Positions 41,215 to 54,434 of a stretch of DNA of 64,000 nt are shown here, one piece after another (positions within the stretch are counted from its first letter, which is position 1; each line of letters opens with the position of its first letter). The stretch is taken from assembly GCA_900708905.1 (NCBI GenBank), contig CAADRB010000058.1, positions 780,545 through 844,544 on the forward strand, read 5' to 3'. A model generated the notes under the pieces. It saw only the letters and a list, made by a program, of their open reading frames with translations, had not been told where the DNA came from and ran no database searches. A program made the translations under genes and the position numbers. Source of the DNA: Hymenolepis diminuta (Eukaryota > Platyhelminthes > Cestoda > Cyclophyllidea > Hymenolepididae).

Positions 41215-42515
41215 CAGCAATAATCTTAATTCAACCTTTGACTTTTTCCTCACCCCTCCCCCCACCTCCAACCTTCTTTTGTTGTATACATAAACAAGAG
41301 CACACTCGATTGACTCGCACTTATTTCTGCTCTCCACGACAATCGAAACCTGAATTTCCCTAATGTCTCCGTTTCTTTCTATTCCGTTTTCTTCTGTTCT
41401 GTTTATCCAACTGGTCTATTGACCCTTGCTCGCTCCTCCTTTCACTTTCTTTTGAGGCAATGTATTCATCACCGCCACTCACTAAAGTACACGTGCATCC
41501 ATTCTTTTCATTCTCTTATCTCCCGTCCAGTTCAATTTCTGACTTGACCAATAGATCATAGACCACATTATTGATGAGTGATGTTGTTCGTTTAGATTCG
41601 ATTTGTTGGTGGTGTAATGCATATATATGAATTTTGTAGAGAGTGAATTACCAAAGAGATTGTGTAATAACGAGATTCTGCAGCACTTTTGTTATTTTTG
41701 CAGTTTGGAAATTGTGTTTATTTGGTGTATCTGTGTCTCTTATAGTGTTAAACCCAGTTACTCACTGATTCATACTGTGAGTACGGTTTCTCAGATTCAT
41801 TAGGAGCAAAGGGAACGCCTGTACCTAAAACGACGATTATTAAGGTAGTAATGGTGATAATGCTTCAATCTTTAATAGATTATAGCATATATGTGTGTTT
41901 GTTCCTCTGTTAAGCAAATATCTCACAAGTACCTATAAAATCCAAAGTATGAAAATTCATATTTGAAAAAGTGAAATAGTGATGAAAACTAACGCAGAAA
42001 GAAATCTTAAAAAAATATGCGATTTCGCTGAGGCTTCGCAAGGCAGAGGCGAGCGAAAATCGATGGGAAGAGGGTGGATGTGAAATGTGTAGATTCATGA
42101 CTTTGCCTTCACTGAGATACTATAAAGTAATGTCAATCATATATAACGTATTGGTAGTTCTACTATATATGTATATATAATATATACATTGTCTACAGCT
42201 TTCGATTATTTCTACACCTGAATTGAAGTCCTTACTCTTGAGTTAGAATTTTTATTGATTTGCATTTTTGAACCACTATCTATTTTCAGCGCATCACATT
42301 GGTCTGGTTAACTGAATCTCCCATTATTTGAGTGATGGTTGATTTACATAATAACTTCAAGTAATTGATAAGTGGGGATATCAGAGATTATTGAGTCCAT
42401 TCTGCCCCCCAAGTACCTATTGAATTTAATGATTGCTGGAAGCCGTAGTGGAAGTTTCATTTTCGGAATACGGGGAATCATTCAAAATCTAAAATTAAGA
42501 AGATTGGATAATAAA
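41215..42515 (+). other. Probable GSK3 3' UTR
   Basis: Pyrimidine-rich sequence follows the stop codon. I see no exact AATAAA until 42510-42515, so the UTR may be about 1.3 kb long, or a variant signal may be used earlier. An AT palindrome-rich stretch (TATATATGTATATATAATATATACA) lies near 42160-42190, within the proposed UTR. Confidence 0.45.
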
Positions 42516-45500
42516 TTTGTTCTTTTCGGAATCCATATAAACATGCTGCTAGAGTAACTTAATGCAGGCAACATGAGGATATTCTGCTAGGTTTCACTTT
42601 ATACGCAGTTGCTATGCTTGTCTCACAGTCAATGCATAATATTCTGCAAATTCATTGGTTATGAAAGATTCTAAACAAGATGATTATCGACTCGGCAACC
42701 TCTAACTCTGGGAATGTGTTCATTGAACTGGCCCACAAGTGCTGTGAGTCCCACTTTTTAACTGTTACTAGAGAAAACGGGTCCTACATAGATCACATCT
42801 TAATAGATAGTGATAAATTGCAATTGTGCAGTGAATGCCCTGTCTGAGGAAATAGAAGCATTGTTAGAGGGACAAGACGGCTGGCTTTCTCAACAACCAG
42901 TATCTCGACGTTTCAATGTACATCCTTCCTGGTTCTTTTGAATATGCGTGATCATGAAGATCCTTCCTCAAATATGAAACTCATTCCCTTCACTCGCATG
43001 GAGAATTTTGCTATCTTGATGGTGGGTTTCTCCTTAAATATATACTTTTCTCATCAAGCTTTTATCAATCATTATTACAAACTGTGGTTAGTTAACGCCG
43101 ATAGAACTTCATTATTAAGCATAAAATTTCGAGTAGATGAATTTTTATTAGAGATGGTTTTAAGATCTGAAATTGTTGCCAAAAATTCAATCACTTTACA
43201 ACTATTACCGTTGACCCTTCTTAGTATCATAATTAATGCCTCTCGGTTTATTTCAAATGGTCCCTGGGTGCAAATCAAATGTAACATAAATGATTGATCA
43301 CTTTGAATTCGTTTAATAGATACTTAAAATATCATTTTTCTATCAGATAAAAATGTCAACATATTTTCTGAATTTTTTAGGAATTGGAAAGTATGATTAT
43401 TGTTTCTAATTCGAGATGAAAACAATAAATATAAAACCGAAAAGCAAAGCGTGTAATAAAGGGCGCATTCAATAAAAGGGGAGAGCGATCACTTTTGTTT
43501 ATGAGAGCAAAGCGAGATGAGGTATTCAAGCGTAATTTAAAGAGGGGAGATTTGTTTAAAATAAACCTAGGGATAAACAATAAGAAAATTCGGAGCAGAT
43601 TGAAAGGAATGATTTCTAAATAAGTGAAAAATAAGTGTATTGTTTGGATTTTATAAGAGAAACCACAATTTCATGATGTCAAAGAGAACTCGTGTTTTCC
43701 TCCTTCTTGGATGAGATATTGACCTCTAGATAGTAAAAGAAATGATTTCAGTAAGATCCTTGCTTTAAATGCATTTATTAATATGGTTAAATAGATATCA
43801 GTTCCTCAACGGTTTAAGGAAAAGCGGTTAAATGATTTTTTAAAATGAAACTTTCTGTTATGATTTGAACTTTATATTAAAAAATTGATCAACTATAAAT
43901 CTGGAATATTTACTCTCCCAAAACTACAACCATAATAATAATTGTCCAGATAATTCTCTTGTGATGTACAGACTTCATCATTCAGGACGTACTAAACTCC
44001 ACTAAACTTAAGCACCCGTTTTCCACAATCGTACTTAGCAAAATATACCTCGATATGATTCAATAAAGACACGTTCTCTCTGCATCTTCTACATGTTTTG
44101 CATATCAACTCCAAAAACGTTATCGTAGGAATTATTCCTATTTCAGATCCAAGTTGACATTCCTATAAAAATGTAGGGATTATTTTTATAGCTGATGAAC
44201 AGGATGACGTATGGTTGGAAGACTTTTTAATTTTGAAAAGATTAGTGGAATTCCTGCTTACTCATCAGTTGAGATTGTAGGACTATCAGTGTTGTGGCAC
44301 GAGATTAGAGCTTTCTACTGTTTCTATCATGCCCCTTAGTCTTATGCTACTAACAATTAATATGGGATGGTTGTACATCCAACCTCCCCTTGCCACTAAT
44401 TGTTCATTCCCACTGTTCCATAAGAAGATATAGAGTAACTGGATACGTCAGTTCAATCAAGGTATAAAAGGGCTGTGTTATGGAGGCCTATTTCGCATAG
44501 TTTTAACTCAAACAAAGAAGAGGTTCCAGGAAATACTCTATGTCCTGCATTTAATACATGATATAAACTTCTTGTAGATTCGGGAAACCGCCGAAAATAT
44601 GATGAGTGGACTCATCAACTCCAAAAGCTGAATGATTAAAAACGGATAAAATCTCTGTAGACTCTGGTTTTCTACCTCACCTATGTTTACTTATTAAGTT
44701 CGAATAAATTTATAAAAGAGGGATGTAGCTTGGTAGTTGGAGGTCAGGGAACAGAATCTGCCAAAGCTATTACTGGTTTAGCTTACTGTAATTCCTACCA
44801 CAAACCAAGATAAAAAGGCGCAAGAGTTCGCTTATTAACACTTACTGATTAAAAAAGAAAACAAGATAGCAATGTATTGTATGTCATCATCATTTCATTT
44901 AATCATATTTCCACAAAAGTAATGTTTATTCATCCTTCCTACATCTTATATTCCTATATCTTACATCTTCCTATAGACCCTTATCTAAATAACATTGGAG
45001 TTTTCAAATATTTGAGGTTGAAGGATGACTCCATATATTTCCATGATAACCCTTTATTCGCATTCTCTATGACAGTACCTCGATTTTTCGTCCGCAAAGC
45101 CGCGGTGACGTCTTTAATGACCTTACGACGCAAAATCCCTATTGCCATGTCTAAACGCGATTATGGATTCACCCTTCCCATAACAACCTCATTTCATTTA
45201 AAAGTACACCTACGCTCATGTTCTCGTGCGGCCTTACTCAAGTGACTCTTTGTTTTTTCCCTTCAAAACCTAAAACGCCTTTGTTAGTTACCAGCTTCTA
45301 CGCTTCTCTCTCGTCTCCTCTCTTCCTCAGCACTCTCTCTCTCTCTCTTTTACTCGCTTCAATCCTCGTTGCGGCTTTTTTGAATACATTTTAGTCTAAT
45401 TAACTCTTGGTATTCTGCTCCACATTTGTTGTTAGCTCTTAATCAACTACAAACTGGTGATCGTTGTTGCTGTTATTAGGTGTTAGCTGCCAACCGTCAA

Positions 45501-46884
45501 TTGTTGTCTTAACCCCCAACAAGGCGGATGATATGATAAGATGGAATGAGATGGCAGAATTCGCCATGAAGTCAATGAAACGGTTTATTTATAATAAAGT
45601 ATGAAAAAATAATTGCCGTGCTTGCTATATTTATTGTTATTTGTTGAAACTTATCGAACTCATCTGGAGCGGTCCATCAGTTTAAGTTATTAGAACTGAT
45701 ATATTTCAACAAAATCGTCTTTTTTTCTATAACTGTATTTTTGGAAGGACAAAGATAAAGAATATTGCATTATATGTTCGAAATTCCTTCTAAGTCTTGA
45801 ATACGCAAATATTATTTTTAAAGTGTTACTGAGATATTATTCAGTAAATGTGATAAATTGTGGGTGTGAATGAATCTTCAAAAATACTGGTTCAGAGACC
45901 CAATGATTATATTTTTAATTCAACTCTGAAATGGTGTTGAAAGCAACGTTTTTCATTTTCGATCATCTAACTGCAAACCACACTTTTCATAATTTCACTC
46001 CATTCTGTCAGACATTACATGTTCAGCCCCCACATTCATTACAGCTCTTGAAAAACCGGTCATTTTGAGTATCTTGAAATTATATATTACTGAACAAGTT
46101 CTATAATAAATGCTTTAATAAAATGCGGTCACTGGTTAATTCACTGGTTAACATAATTTGTGGTCTCCACGACCCAAACATCTCCTCGACCTCTCTTTAT
46201 ATTAGGTACATACCCACTCATTTTTTTGCACTCTCTAATTAGCAGTTGGTGATTATCAACGAACAACGGACGCTCAACTACAACAACAACACAACGCTTT
46301 CATCTTACCTAAATTCACGCAGTCTCCCATAACCCAATTTGTTCCCCCCCCCCCCTCCTCGGTACTGACTCTTTAATCTTCTCTCTCAATTCTGCTTCCT
46401 ACTTCTTCCATCCAGCCATCTTTTCCCTTTCATTCTTTTCCAATTGTCCAATTTACACCTGGTCCTTCTTACCTCATGGGCGTGGTATGATATGGGTATT
46501 TGTCGTGTTAGCCTTAAGGAAGAGGATTCCTAAGCCTAGCTTGGTTTGGCTTCCAAATTAGCAAATTTAGACTTCTCCCAAGCATTAATTCTCAAGTTAT
46601 TAAATAGAAGACTTTTTTTCACAACCATCCTACCTAAGTTTTTTTATTCTTTAAGTAGAATTGAAAAAATTGGCCTTTATTTCCAATTTAAAGGACTTAA
46701 AACACTCGGGATCCTTTATTTTAAGCTTCACCGTGTAATTTAAATTGTTTAACAGGTATATTTTAAATATGTTTGATTTTAATATCCCCGAAAAATTATC
46801 TACCTAAATTGTATACTTGCATTTTTCATCAAACTCTGTGAGATCAAATTTTACGATGGGTTTAAGATATCTCTGATCTCGATA
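42516..46884. other. No gene recognised
   Basis: The longest open frames (42938-43297 plus, 119 codons; 44877-45245 plus, 122 codons) do not resemble known proteins and are within chance for this composition. The stretch 45060-45540 is visibly G+C-richer. It includes a CT run at 45333-45347 and could be a UTR or promoter of an unrecognised gene. A 12-base C run lies at 46344-46355. Confidence 0.4.
46129..46152. repeat. Two tandem 12-bp units
   Basis: TCACTGGTTAAT is followed directly by TCACTGGTTAAC. This is a simple local duplication in non-coding DNA. Confidence 0.8.
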
Positions 46885-47117
46885 GTAAAATTACAATTGG
46901 GGATGAATAAGAGGAGAAAAGAGATAGGAGTAGGAAGAGGAATCGGGAGGAAAGAGGGAAGCGTCTGCACTGAGCTAGGAAAATCTAGATTGAGAAACAG
47001 GCAAAATGAGATATGATAAGGTAGTTGACTGATTTTGCGTTATTTTTGCATTGACAGTTAAAGTAGAAGCGTGTAATGCATAGAAAGGCTGAGCAGGCCT
47101 ATGAGTCAGAATGCGCA
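46885..47117 (+). repeat. Dispersed repeat, copy A
   Basis: A purine-rich left half (GGAGTAGGAAGAGGAAT) is followed by GTTGACTGATTTTG, then AATGCATAG, then CCTATGAGTCA and GCGCAG. The same order of blocks occurs at 54.2 kb and partly at 60.7 kb. The left boundary is unclear. Confidence 0.65.
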
Positions 47118-50100
47118 GTTCTTTTCAGGCACTGATCTGCTGTTGTGAAAGAAAATAATATTGAGCCAACACATTGATTACCGTCACCTTCATGATGATT
47201 GATCAGCAAATTCCTAATTATTCACTTCGATTCACGAAGCATACATTAATCTCATCTATTACAAATAAAGATTGTACGGTCATATATCCGTTAAGGTGTT
47301 ATCTTGATCCTTATTTTATCGATTCTTTCTTCTTTCTTCGGGCAGGAACGGCCAGTAAACAAGTCACTGCCTATAAAGGCAGTTAAAATTATGGTGTCAA
47401 GGTAACATTGCGGTACTAGGAAAATTGACGCGCATTCTTAACATATTGCTGTATTATTTTAATTAGTACTTGACTCCAAATGTAGAACGTATTACTCCCC
47501 ATCATAGGTCTGCTCAGTCTAAAGGATCACAAGAGAAGCAAAACCAGGCGGCTACTCTAAGCCTACCTTATTTTAGAGTTAAAAAAATAATTCTACTGTC
47601 ACTCACACAGCTTAGATATCTTTCCTCTCTCCTTTCTCTGACATCGTCTAAAGCACCAGTTGTTCATCTCAACTCGCATTCTTCTTGTTTTGGAAACATT
47701 CTCGCCTCCTGTTAGCCTTTAAGATCACAGGACTTTTAAGAAGATTTCACAGTCAAATTATGAAAGTAGCTTTACTGGGATTTGCACTACTTTAAATCAC
47801 AGAACCAAAGCTGTGATTAACATACAAGAATAAAATTATGTTCGAGTATAAATTGAATTACAGAATACCATATTGGAATGTATGAATGCCAACTAATTAA
47901 TTGTTTTTACAAGGAAAACACTTTTATACTTCTGTTATAAACGCGAATTTGATCAGGTGAAGTCGTAGTAATAGTATTATTTATTTATTATATATTAAGC
48001 TATATGATTCTTAGTTTTTTGTTAACATGCTTACTGCACAACAAAGAGAAATGGAAGTACTGTCCTTTTAAATAATATTTATTCGACAAATGCAAATTCT
48101 ACTAATGTACCTAAAAAATGTGACGTATTTTTAAGTTTAACGTGGTCTTTTTCGTCAGATTTTAAACCTTGACCCAAGAGTATAACAATTAACGTGTTTA
48201 GTCGGAAACTCTTTTATTCCTTGCCCACAATTTTTTACTTTTAAAAGTTAAGGAGTGCTATAAAAATTCAAGTAGTCCAAATGGGAGTGATTATAGTTAA
48301 ACATAAATATTTACCGATTGATTGATTCCCTTCAAATTGCACTAACAAACAAGGTAAATGTCCTATTGAAAAATGATTTTGTGCGAATTATTTGCTCCGA
48401 AAATGAACAAGCTGAACATGGCAGACTATAGTTAGATCCTTTCATTCCGCAGCTACAAAAACTGCTTCAGAGAATGGGAAAACTTATGGAGTACCTATGA
48501 TCTGATTTATCATATTTAAGTAATCCTTAAACATACAGAGACCATACTGAAGATTAGATTAAACACCGGAGAAAGCATGAAATTTGACTATTGCTATTGT
48601 TATTAGTGTTTTCCCATCCCCTTTGCATAATCCCTTTACCTTAGCTACTTCTCAATCCCCATCTTCGAACTTTCAGGTCTGGCCCTATCTTTTTGACTTT
48701 CAGTATTTTCTTTGTACTTTTAATAATCGTTTTCTCCATTTTCATGCATATGGTCTTTGTTTGGATTTACCAAATCCTCAGCCACCGCAGGTGTCCGGTT
48801 CCTAATGAGGAACCAAATGAATAGATTATGAAGATAAGGCAGGATATTAATGCCGATATTCAGTTGCTAGATTTAATAAATAATGATAAATACAAATATT
48901 AGGATTTACGCTAACGGGTGTTAGCTTAATGATAACAATTGGGTTTTAAACCTATATGTGAAAAATCTGTATAGTTGTGAGCGAATAAAATCATAAATAG
49001 AAAACATTCACAAATTTTTCGTCCGAAATAAAAGAAGCTTTGAAAGAATTTAATCTAAAGTATAGATTTTTATTTAAATTATTAAAATGAGATAAAACTG
49101 ATATTTGAATTAAACGTAGAACAATTTACTGGTGTTACATTTAAACATGTATTGTATGATTGCCACAAACTGTAATAGTACAGATGATTGTAAATATTTT
49201 CATTAATTCATAATTTTTTTTCAAATTTAGATTCCTTTTAATGATTTGAATGGCCTTAAAATCCCACGCAACTTATGCAATTAAATGGAAATTTTCACTC
49301 TAAGTAAAGCCAATATGTACCACCATCAGATTAATAAATTTATCTAGGAGTTCTGGATCAAAATATCAATGAAAATTAAATTAGAATTACTTAACTCGCG
49401 AATATTAAATATTGGTATTCGCGAATTCAAAGCAAAACGATTTCATTGCGAGATCAAAAGTATCTTCATTGTTGCGTCTTACCAGATTGATAAATAAAAT
49501 GCATTCATAATATACGAAGTGCCTGATGAGTTTTTAAATTGTGTTTATTTTTCCTATTCGTTCTGTTTATTAAATGAATAGAGTTAAATATGCATCTTAT
49601 CTTAATTTAAATATCACGTCCTCGCCTAAGACTGGACAAGTGTAGTGCATTAAGGAATATCTGTGGACATTTCCTCCACTCATCACGAGCTCAAAAGTAT
49701 TGATGGTCATCAAGAAATTATTGAAATTACAATAATTTTTCATATAACACTACTTTGTATTTTCTAGTAACCTTTAAGTTAAAACCGGAAAATTATCCAT
49801 TTAAACGAAACCACTTTTATTAGAATTTGATTTCGATTTTTCAATTGATTGGGAGGCAAGTGAGGCATATAGCAAACATTAATTGTACACTACACAACAT
49901 TCTTTATAATGACGTTTGTAAAAGCAACTGTTATATTTTATCAAAGGTTAAATTGTTTCAAAATTAAGACAAATAGAAGATGGTAGAATAATTTCAAATA
50001 AAATGTCCAAAAAAGGGTGCCTACAATAATAAATGCCAAGCATATTTTTAAAAACTGCAGTGAATCTAGTGCAAGTAAACAATATAATTAAAATTTATTT

Positions 50101-50564
50101 TTTTAATTAATATTGCTTAATGAATGAAAAACCAACAAAGGTATAATGACAGGCTTCGCAAATAACTGTTAGAAAGAAAAATCTACAGAGATTATCACTG
50201 CCTGCAAAAAATTAATGTCAGTATAACTTTGACATTTTTCCTCTCAAGATATTTTTAAGTGCAGAGGATCTGCTTACTTCTACCTATTTCTCCAGGTTGA
50301 CAGATACGCCTTACCGTCCAACTGTCATAAAATTAAATTTTGATGGTAGTACATCTGACAGTTGACTGCACTTTCCACAAAGTAGTCTTTTCTTCACATC
50401 TGATTTTTCACGCAAATCATGTCCTCCTACGTTACTTTCTCCCTTTCACTCTCATGATTTTTTACATTACAATGTTTTAACACTCAGTGCGTAGCCACCA
50501 AATTCGAAACAAGTGGTGCCATTCTCCTCACCTAAAAACTTACGACGTTAAGTTAACACATCTA
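47118..50564. other. No gene recognised
   Basis: AT-rich intergenic sequence. A 29-bp hairpin-forming inverted repeat lies at 49396-49424. No coding exon is supported. Confidence 0.5.
49396..49424. repeat. Inverted repeat with exact 9-bp arms
   Basis: TCGCGAATA (49396-49404) and TATTCGCGA (49416-49424) are exact complements around an 11-base loop. The CG-containing arms stand out in AT-rich DNA. Its role is unknown. Confidence 0.7.
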
Positions 50565-50594
50565 TCAGGTTGTAACAGAAGTTCTGTCCATTTT
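50565..50594 (+). repeat. Mariner terminal inverted repeat, left
   Basis: It begins TCAGGTTGTAACAG directly after a TA at 50563-50564 and pairs with 51842-51871. Confidence 0.85.
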
Positions 50595-50761
50595 TAAATT
50601 TGAATTAAATTGTAAATTTTGTCAGAAATACATTTTTTAGTGTCCAACATAGTCACCATTTATTATTACTTACATCTTCCCATCTTGTCATTCTCATTCC
50701 TTCTTCATAGAATTTGGCCAGTTTGACTCAATACGAGAAACTAGCTTCTTCATTCCCACCT

Positions 50762-51700
50762 CTACTCTTGAAGTAAGCCTTTGAAGTCCCATTGAACGAT
50801 TCGGTAAGCCCCTAAAAAATGGAAATCGGTTGGTGCAGGTTGGGGGGAATATGGTGGATGATGCATGGCTTCCCAGACAAATTCTTCAACGAGATTTGCG
50901 GTTGCTCTTGAAGTGTGGCATTGTCTGGCATTGTGATGGTGCAGATTCTTCCCTTTTCGTTTGATCAAAGAAGGCCATTTTTCCCGTGAAATTGCCCTTA
51001 AACTAGTTGGCTGCTGACAGCAAACTTCTGATATTATTATTTGATTGTCATTCATTAGTTCATAATAAGCTATTCCCGCCCACCCACCATCCGATCCCAC
51101 AACACACGAAAGAATTTGTTTCGGGTGCAATCCCGAATTGTCTCGGTTGTGGAATTGGCTTTGAACCACTGTCTTGACTTGGCCACTGTCTTTTGCGCTT
51201 AAAATTATTGTGAAGGATCCACCACTTCTCATCGCTGTCAGTTATGATTCGGTATAAAAAGGTGCTTAAAGTTCAGTTCAAGAGAACGGTCACAACGGTG
51301 AAAGACAACAGGTCACACACTGTTGCTTGTTGATTTCTGACAAATCGTGCGGGACCCATTTCCCAGCCAAGTCTTTTCATTTCCCTTTATATGGTCATGT
51401 AGCGGCTTACATGAAAGGTTTTACTCAGTTCTCTAGTAGTGCAGGTTGGATTTTCACCAGTGGCAACTTACAGTTGCTCAGAATTGAGTTTTTTGAGCTT
51501 GATTTACTGCTTTTGGTTCGTCTTTCAGGCTGAAGTCATCCCTTACGAAACGATCTGCAGAAAACCACCTTCTGCAGGTCCTCTCATTCACAACATCATT
51601 TGCATAAGCGTCTTTGAGTGCTTTTGCTGCTGAGTTTGCCGTGTTTCCTTGATAAAATTCAAACAGCACAATATGTCTGACATGCTCTTTATTTGGAGTG
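50762..51700 (-). pseudogene. Mariner transposase pseudogene
   Basis: The element's cut-and-paste transposase, now broken. The N-terminal helix-turn-helix is seen at 51669-51478 (VLFEFYQG, then NERTCRRWF). Next comes the mariner WVPHDLSE-like linker around 51360. The first catalytic Asp is in SDEKW, codon 51233-51231. The motif before the second Asp reads HHHNAR where mariners have HHDNAR, so that Asp codon (50935-50933) is now His. The third Asp is intact in APTDFHF (50827-50825). There are 35 residues between the second and third sites instead of 34, from an inserted codon. Several frameshifts and stops interrupt it, so no active enzyme is possible. Confidence 0.9.
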
Positions 51701-51841
51701 CAAATTAGGGCCAGAAATAGCTATTAACGACGCTAATTATGACACAGTCTGAAAGGAGAAATAATATTTTATTAAATACCATAGATAAACATACAACTTT
51801 GACGAACTAAATTGAAGTAATCGTGCCCTAGACACAGCTCA

Positions 51842-51871
51842 AAATTTGACAGGACTTATTTTACAACCTGA
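51842..51871 (-). repeat. Mariner terminal inverted repeat, right
   Basis: It ends ACAACCTGA and is followed by TG where an intact target duplication would be TA. Confidence 0.85.
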
Positions 51872-54175
51872 TGCTTGTCTTAGGCAAGGTCACGTCAAGT
51901 CTACTTAATTCTATTTCAGCAACACTGTATTCTAAGGAATAATAGTCTCATAAACGCATTAAAAGAGGCAGAAAACTTGGTGAAATTTAAAAGCTAACGC
52001 AGGTAAACTAATTTTACTCATAAAATGTGAAATGACTTAAAATACTGAGATATTTAGAGATAACTTAGTGAGCGGCGCTGGTAACAGCAAGAAATGGGGA
52101 TAAGGGTGGTAAATAAAGAGACCTGGTAAGGTAACTAAATAGGAGAGTGGGGCCTCGCAGCGGGTAAGTTCGAATTTGAACAGATTGATTCGGGCTGTAA
52201 CAATTACCATGCTACCAACATGAGGAATCTTGTTTTATTTTGGTTACCAAAAGATACAGATAATCGCATTTGGATTGAGCTCATGCCAAGCAAGAGTATA
52301 ATCAATGTTTCATTTCTAACACTTCATGTTCAACTGGAGGCATTAGAATGGGCATTGAAAGTTCATTTACGCTGTTTACTAGAATTCAAGTCTCATAAAT
52401 TTTACCTTATAAACACCTCAAATATCATAATTTAAAAAATTCAACTTTTAAGAAAACATTTTGTTATTAAAAGGCTAGAATGACACTGAATAGGAAAACT
52501 GGTATCCCATGTTGTTTATCGTGCACTAAATAAATTCATGAAATATAAATTAGGTGGTCAGCAGTTACCAACCTGAATGAGAAAGAAATCAAATTTTGGG
52601 TTTGGGGTGAAAATCAATACATTGGATCATTATTGTCAATCTGCATCTGTCTTAAGTTGTATATATATGGTGGTTAAAATGTTACTCAACCTATTTATGT
52701 CAAGCAAATAAACATACTTAAATACTTATCTTTCAACATTTGTGACATACTGTTCTCTAATATATTTAGGAATAATCTGGGTTTTGGTAATGAGATTTCT
52801 CATAGGAATACGAGGTCTACCTTCTTGTTTATGGATCATTTAAGTAAGAAAATAAAACAAAATATTGAAGGACTTTACGGGTTTATCAATAAGTAGAAGA
52901 TTTTGATGAAAAGCAATCTGTTGTGGCATCAGCTTTTTAATTTAGTTGCTGATGTTCTTGAAATATACGGCCGCTGTTGCAAGTCTGGTAGTTCGACGTT
53001 GATAAATCTCAAGCATTCGATTTCAGTGGAATTTCATAGATGATCAAATGAAGCGACGTAGACTGCTTTGTCAAAATATGCAACTCCAGGTTGATAGCGT
53101 GCTTTCAGCATGGAGATTAGGGATTTCCATTTTCAATACTGTGTACTCCAACTTTTAACATTACCACAAAGAAGAAAGCAGTTCTCTGAGTTTATTTTTA
53201 ACAACGGAAAAATTTTAACAACGGAATCTCCCATTCTTTCAATTGGATAATCAGGAAGTGCCTTCCATCTAAAATGCGCTTTAAATACATAACAACTTGA
53301 AATTACTCAAAGCTTCCACTATCCACTTAATTACTTTTTGAGCATTCATAATTTAGTATCTTCATTATCCATTTTTGCAAAAGGTAATTCCAAGTCGTTC
53401 AGAATACCCGCCATACCGATTGGCAATGTTTTCGACCAAGAAATCTACCCTTTTAAAAATGCGATTCTGAAGTGCCTCCACATAACCGCGAAAAAAATGT
53501 GCATTATTTTATCTATCTATCTATCTTAAAAATAAGCAGATTTATTCCCATCTAAATTTGACATTATCAAGATACCAGTCTTTTAACTGGCTGCAAGTCA
53601 AGTAAGAGAAAATTGATATAGCCGATCAGCGTATTCTCTATTGATATTAATGCATTCAATAAAGACTGAAATCTATAAGAATAGATTTAAATTTGGTTTT
53701 ATTTTACTTTTAAAGTAAAATTGAACAGGAATTTGATCCCTCACTCTATTTGTTAATTTTTTTTAGGTTACCATGTATAAATCTATCTTTGAAAATGCAC
53801 CTTTGAATAAACAATTTACAGTCATAGTTTAAGATTCATTCATTCAATTAGCTTTGTGCTTGCAATTTTCAGGCGTACTATTGCTGAAAAGTTGCTATAC
53901 TTTGTAGAATAATTCTGCAAAAAAATATTTTATGTAAAATATGAATTTGTCGGAAATGCTATTATTACATTGATCTGTATTTAAATAAAATGACTAATTT
54001 TAACTAGGAAGGTTGAATCCAGGTGATAGTATGCTCGCCAATGAGGTAGGTCTAATCTAGACGGTAATGCTACCATAAGAGCACCACCAAATTATCCTAG
54101 ATATCCTCTCAAAAAACTGATGGTTCTCCTTGGACTAACAGGATACAACAACCTTCTCTGAATAAGAAGGCAAAA
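51872..54175. other. No gene recognised
   Basis: AT-rich sequence. A short patch at 52070-52190 is richer in G+C and has a B-box-like GTTCGAATTTG, without a clear A box. A 15-bp unit, TTTTAACAACGGAA-like, is repeated at 53195-53209 and 53212-53226. Confidence 0.5.
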
Positions 54176-54434
54176 TGTTAAGTAGAACAGCGTATTTAAT
54201 GGACAGTGATAAATGAATGAGAGAAGATAGAAGGAAGGAGCAGGAAGAGGAATTGGGGGAAGGAGGAAGTTAGCGACAGGCCGAGATGTAAGAAACGTGT
54301 GAAGTAAAGTACGATCTGGTTGGTGACAGATTTTGGGTTCTTTGTTCATTGATATACAACTGACAGTTAGAGCAGAGGTTAGCAGGTGTCCAATGCATAG
54401 GGTGATCGAGTAGACCTATGAGTCAATGTGCGCA
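54176..54434 (+). repeat. Dispersed repeat, copy B (most complete)
   Basis: It starts TGTTAAGTAGAACAG and ends ATGAGTCAATGTGCGCA, so it begins with TG and ends with CA as an LTR does. It has a purine-rich block (GGAGCAGGAAGAGGAATTGG), then GACAGATTTTGGGTTCTTTG, GACAGTTAGAGCAG and CCAATGCATAGG. Flanking bases do not form an obvious target duplication. It may be an old solo LTR, a TRIM or an uncharacterised short element. Confidence 0.65.

Larger units (their letters stand above)
50565..51871 (-). mobile_element. Full-length, inactive mariner transposon
   Basis: A 1307-bp element, the usual mariner size, whose coding strand is minus. The left end TCAGGTTGTAACAGAAGT and the right end (read inverted) TCAGGTTGTAAAATAAGT form terminal inverted repeats matching at about 25 of 30 positions. 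A TA precedes the left end and TG follows the right, consistent with a mutated TA target duplication. The interior encodes a decayed mariner transposase. Confidence 0.9.

Noticed and set aside
42938..43297. 119-codon plus-strand open frame
   Set aside because: About one open run of this length is expected by chance in 64 kb of DNA this AT-rich, and it shows no motif.
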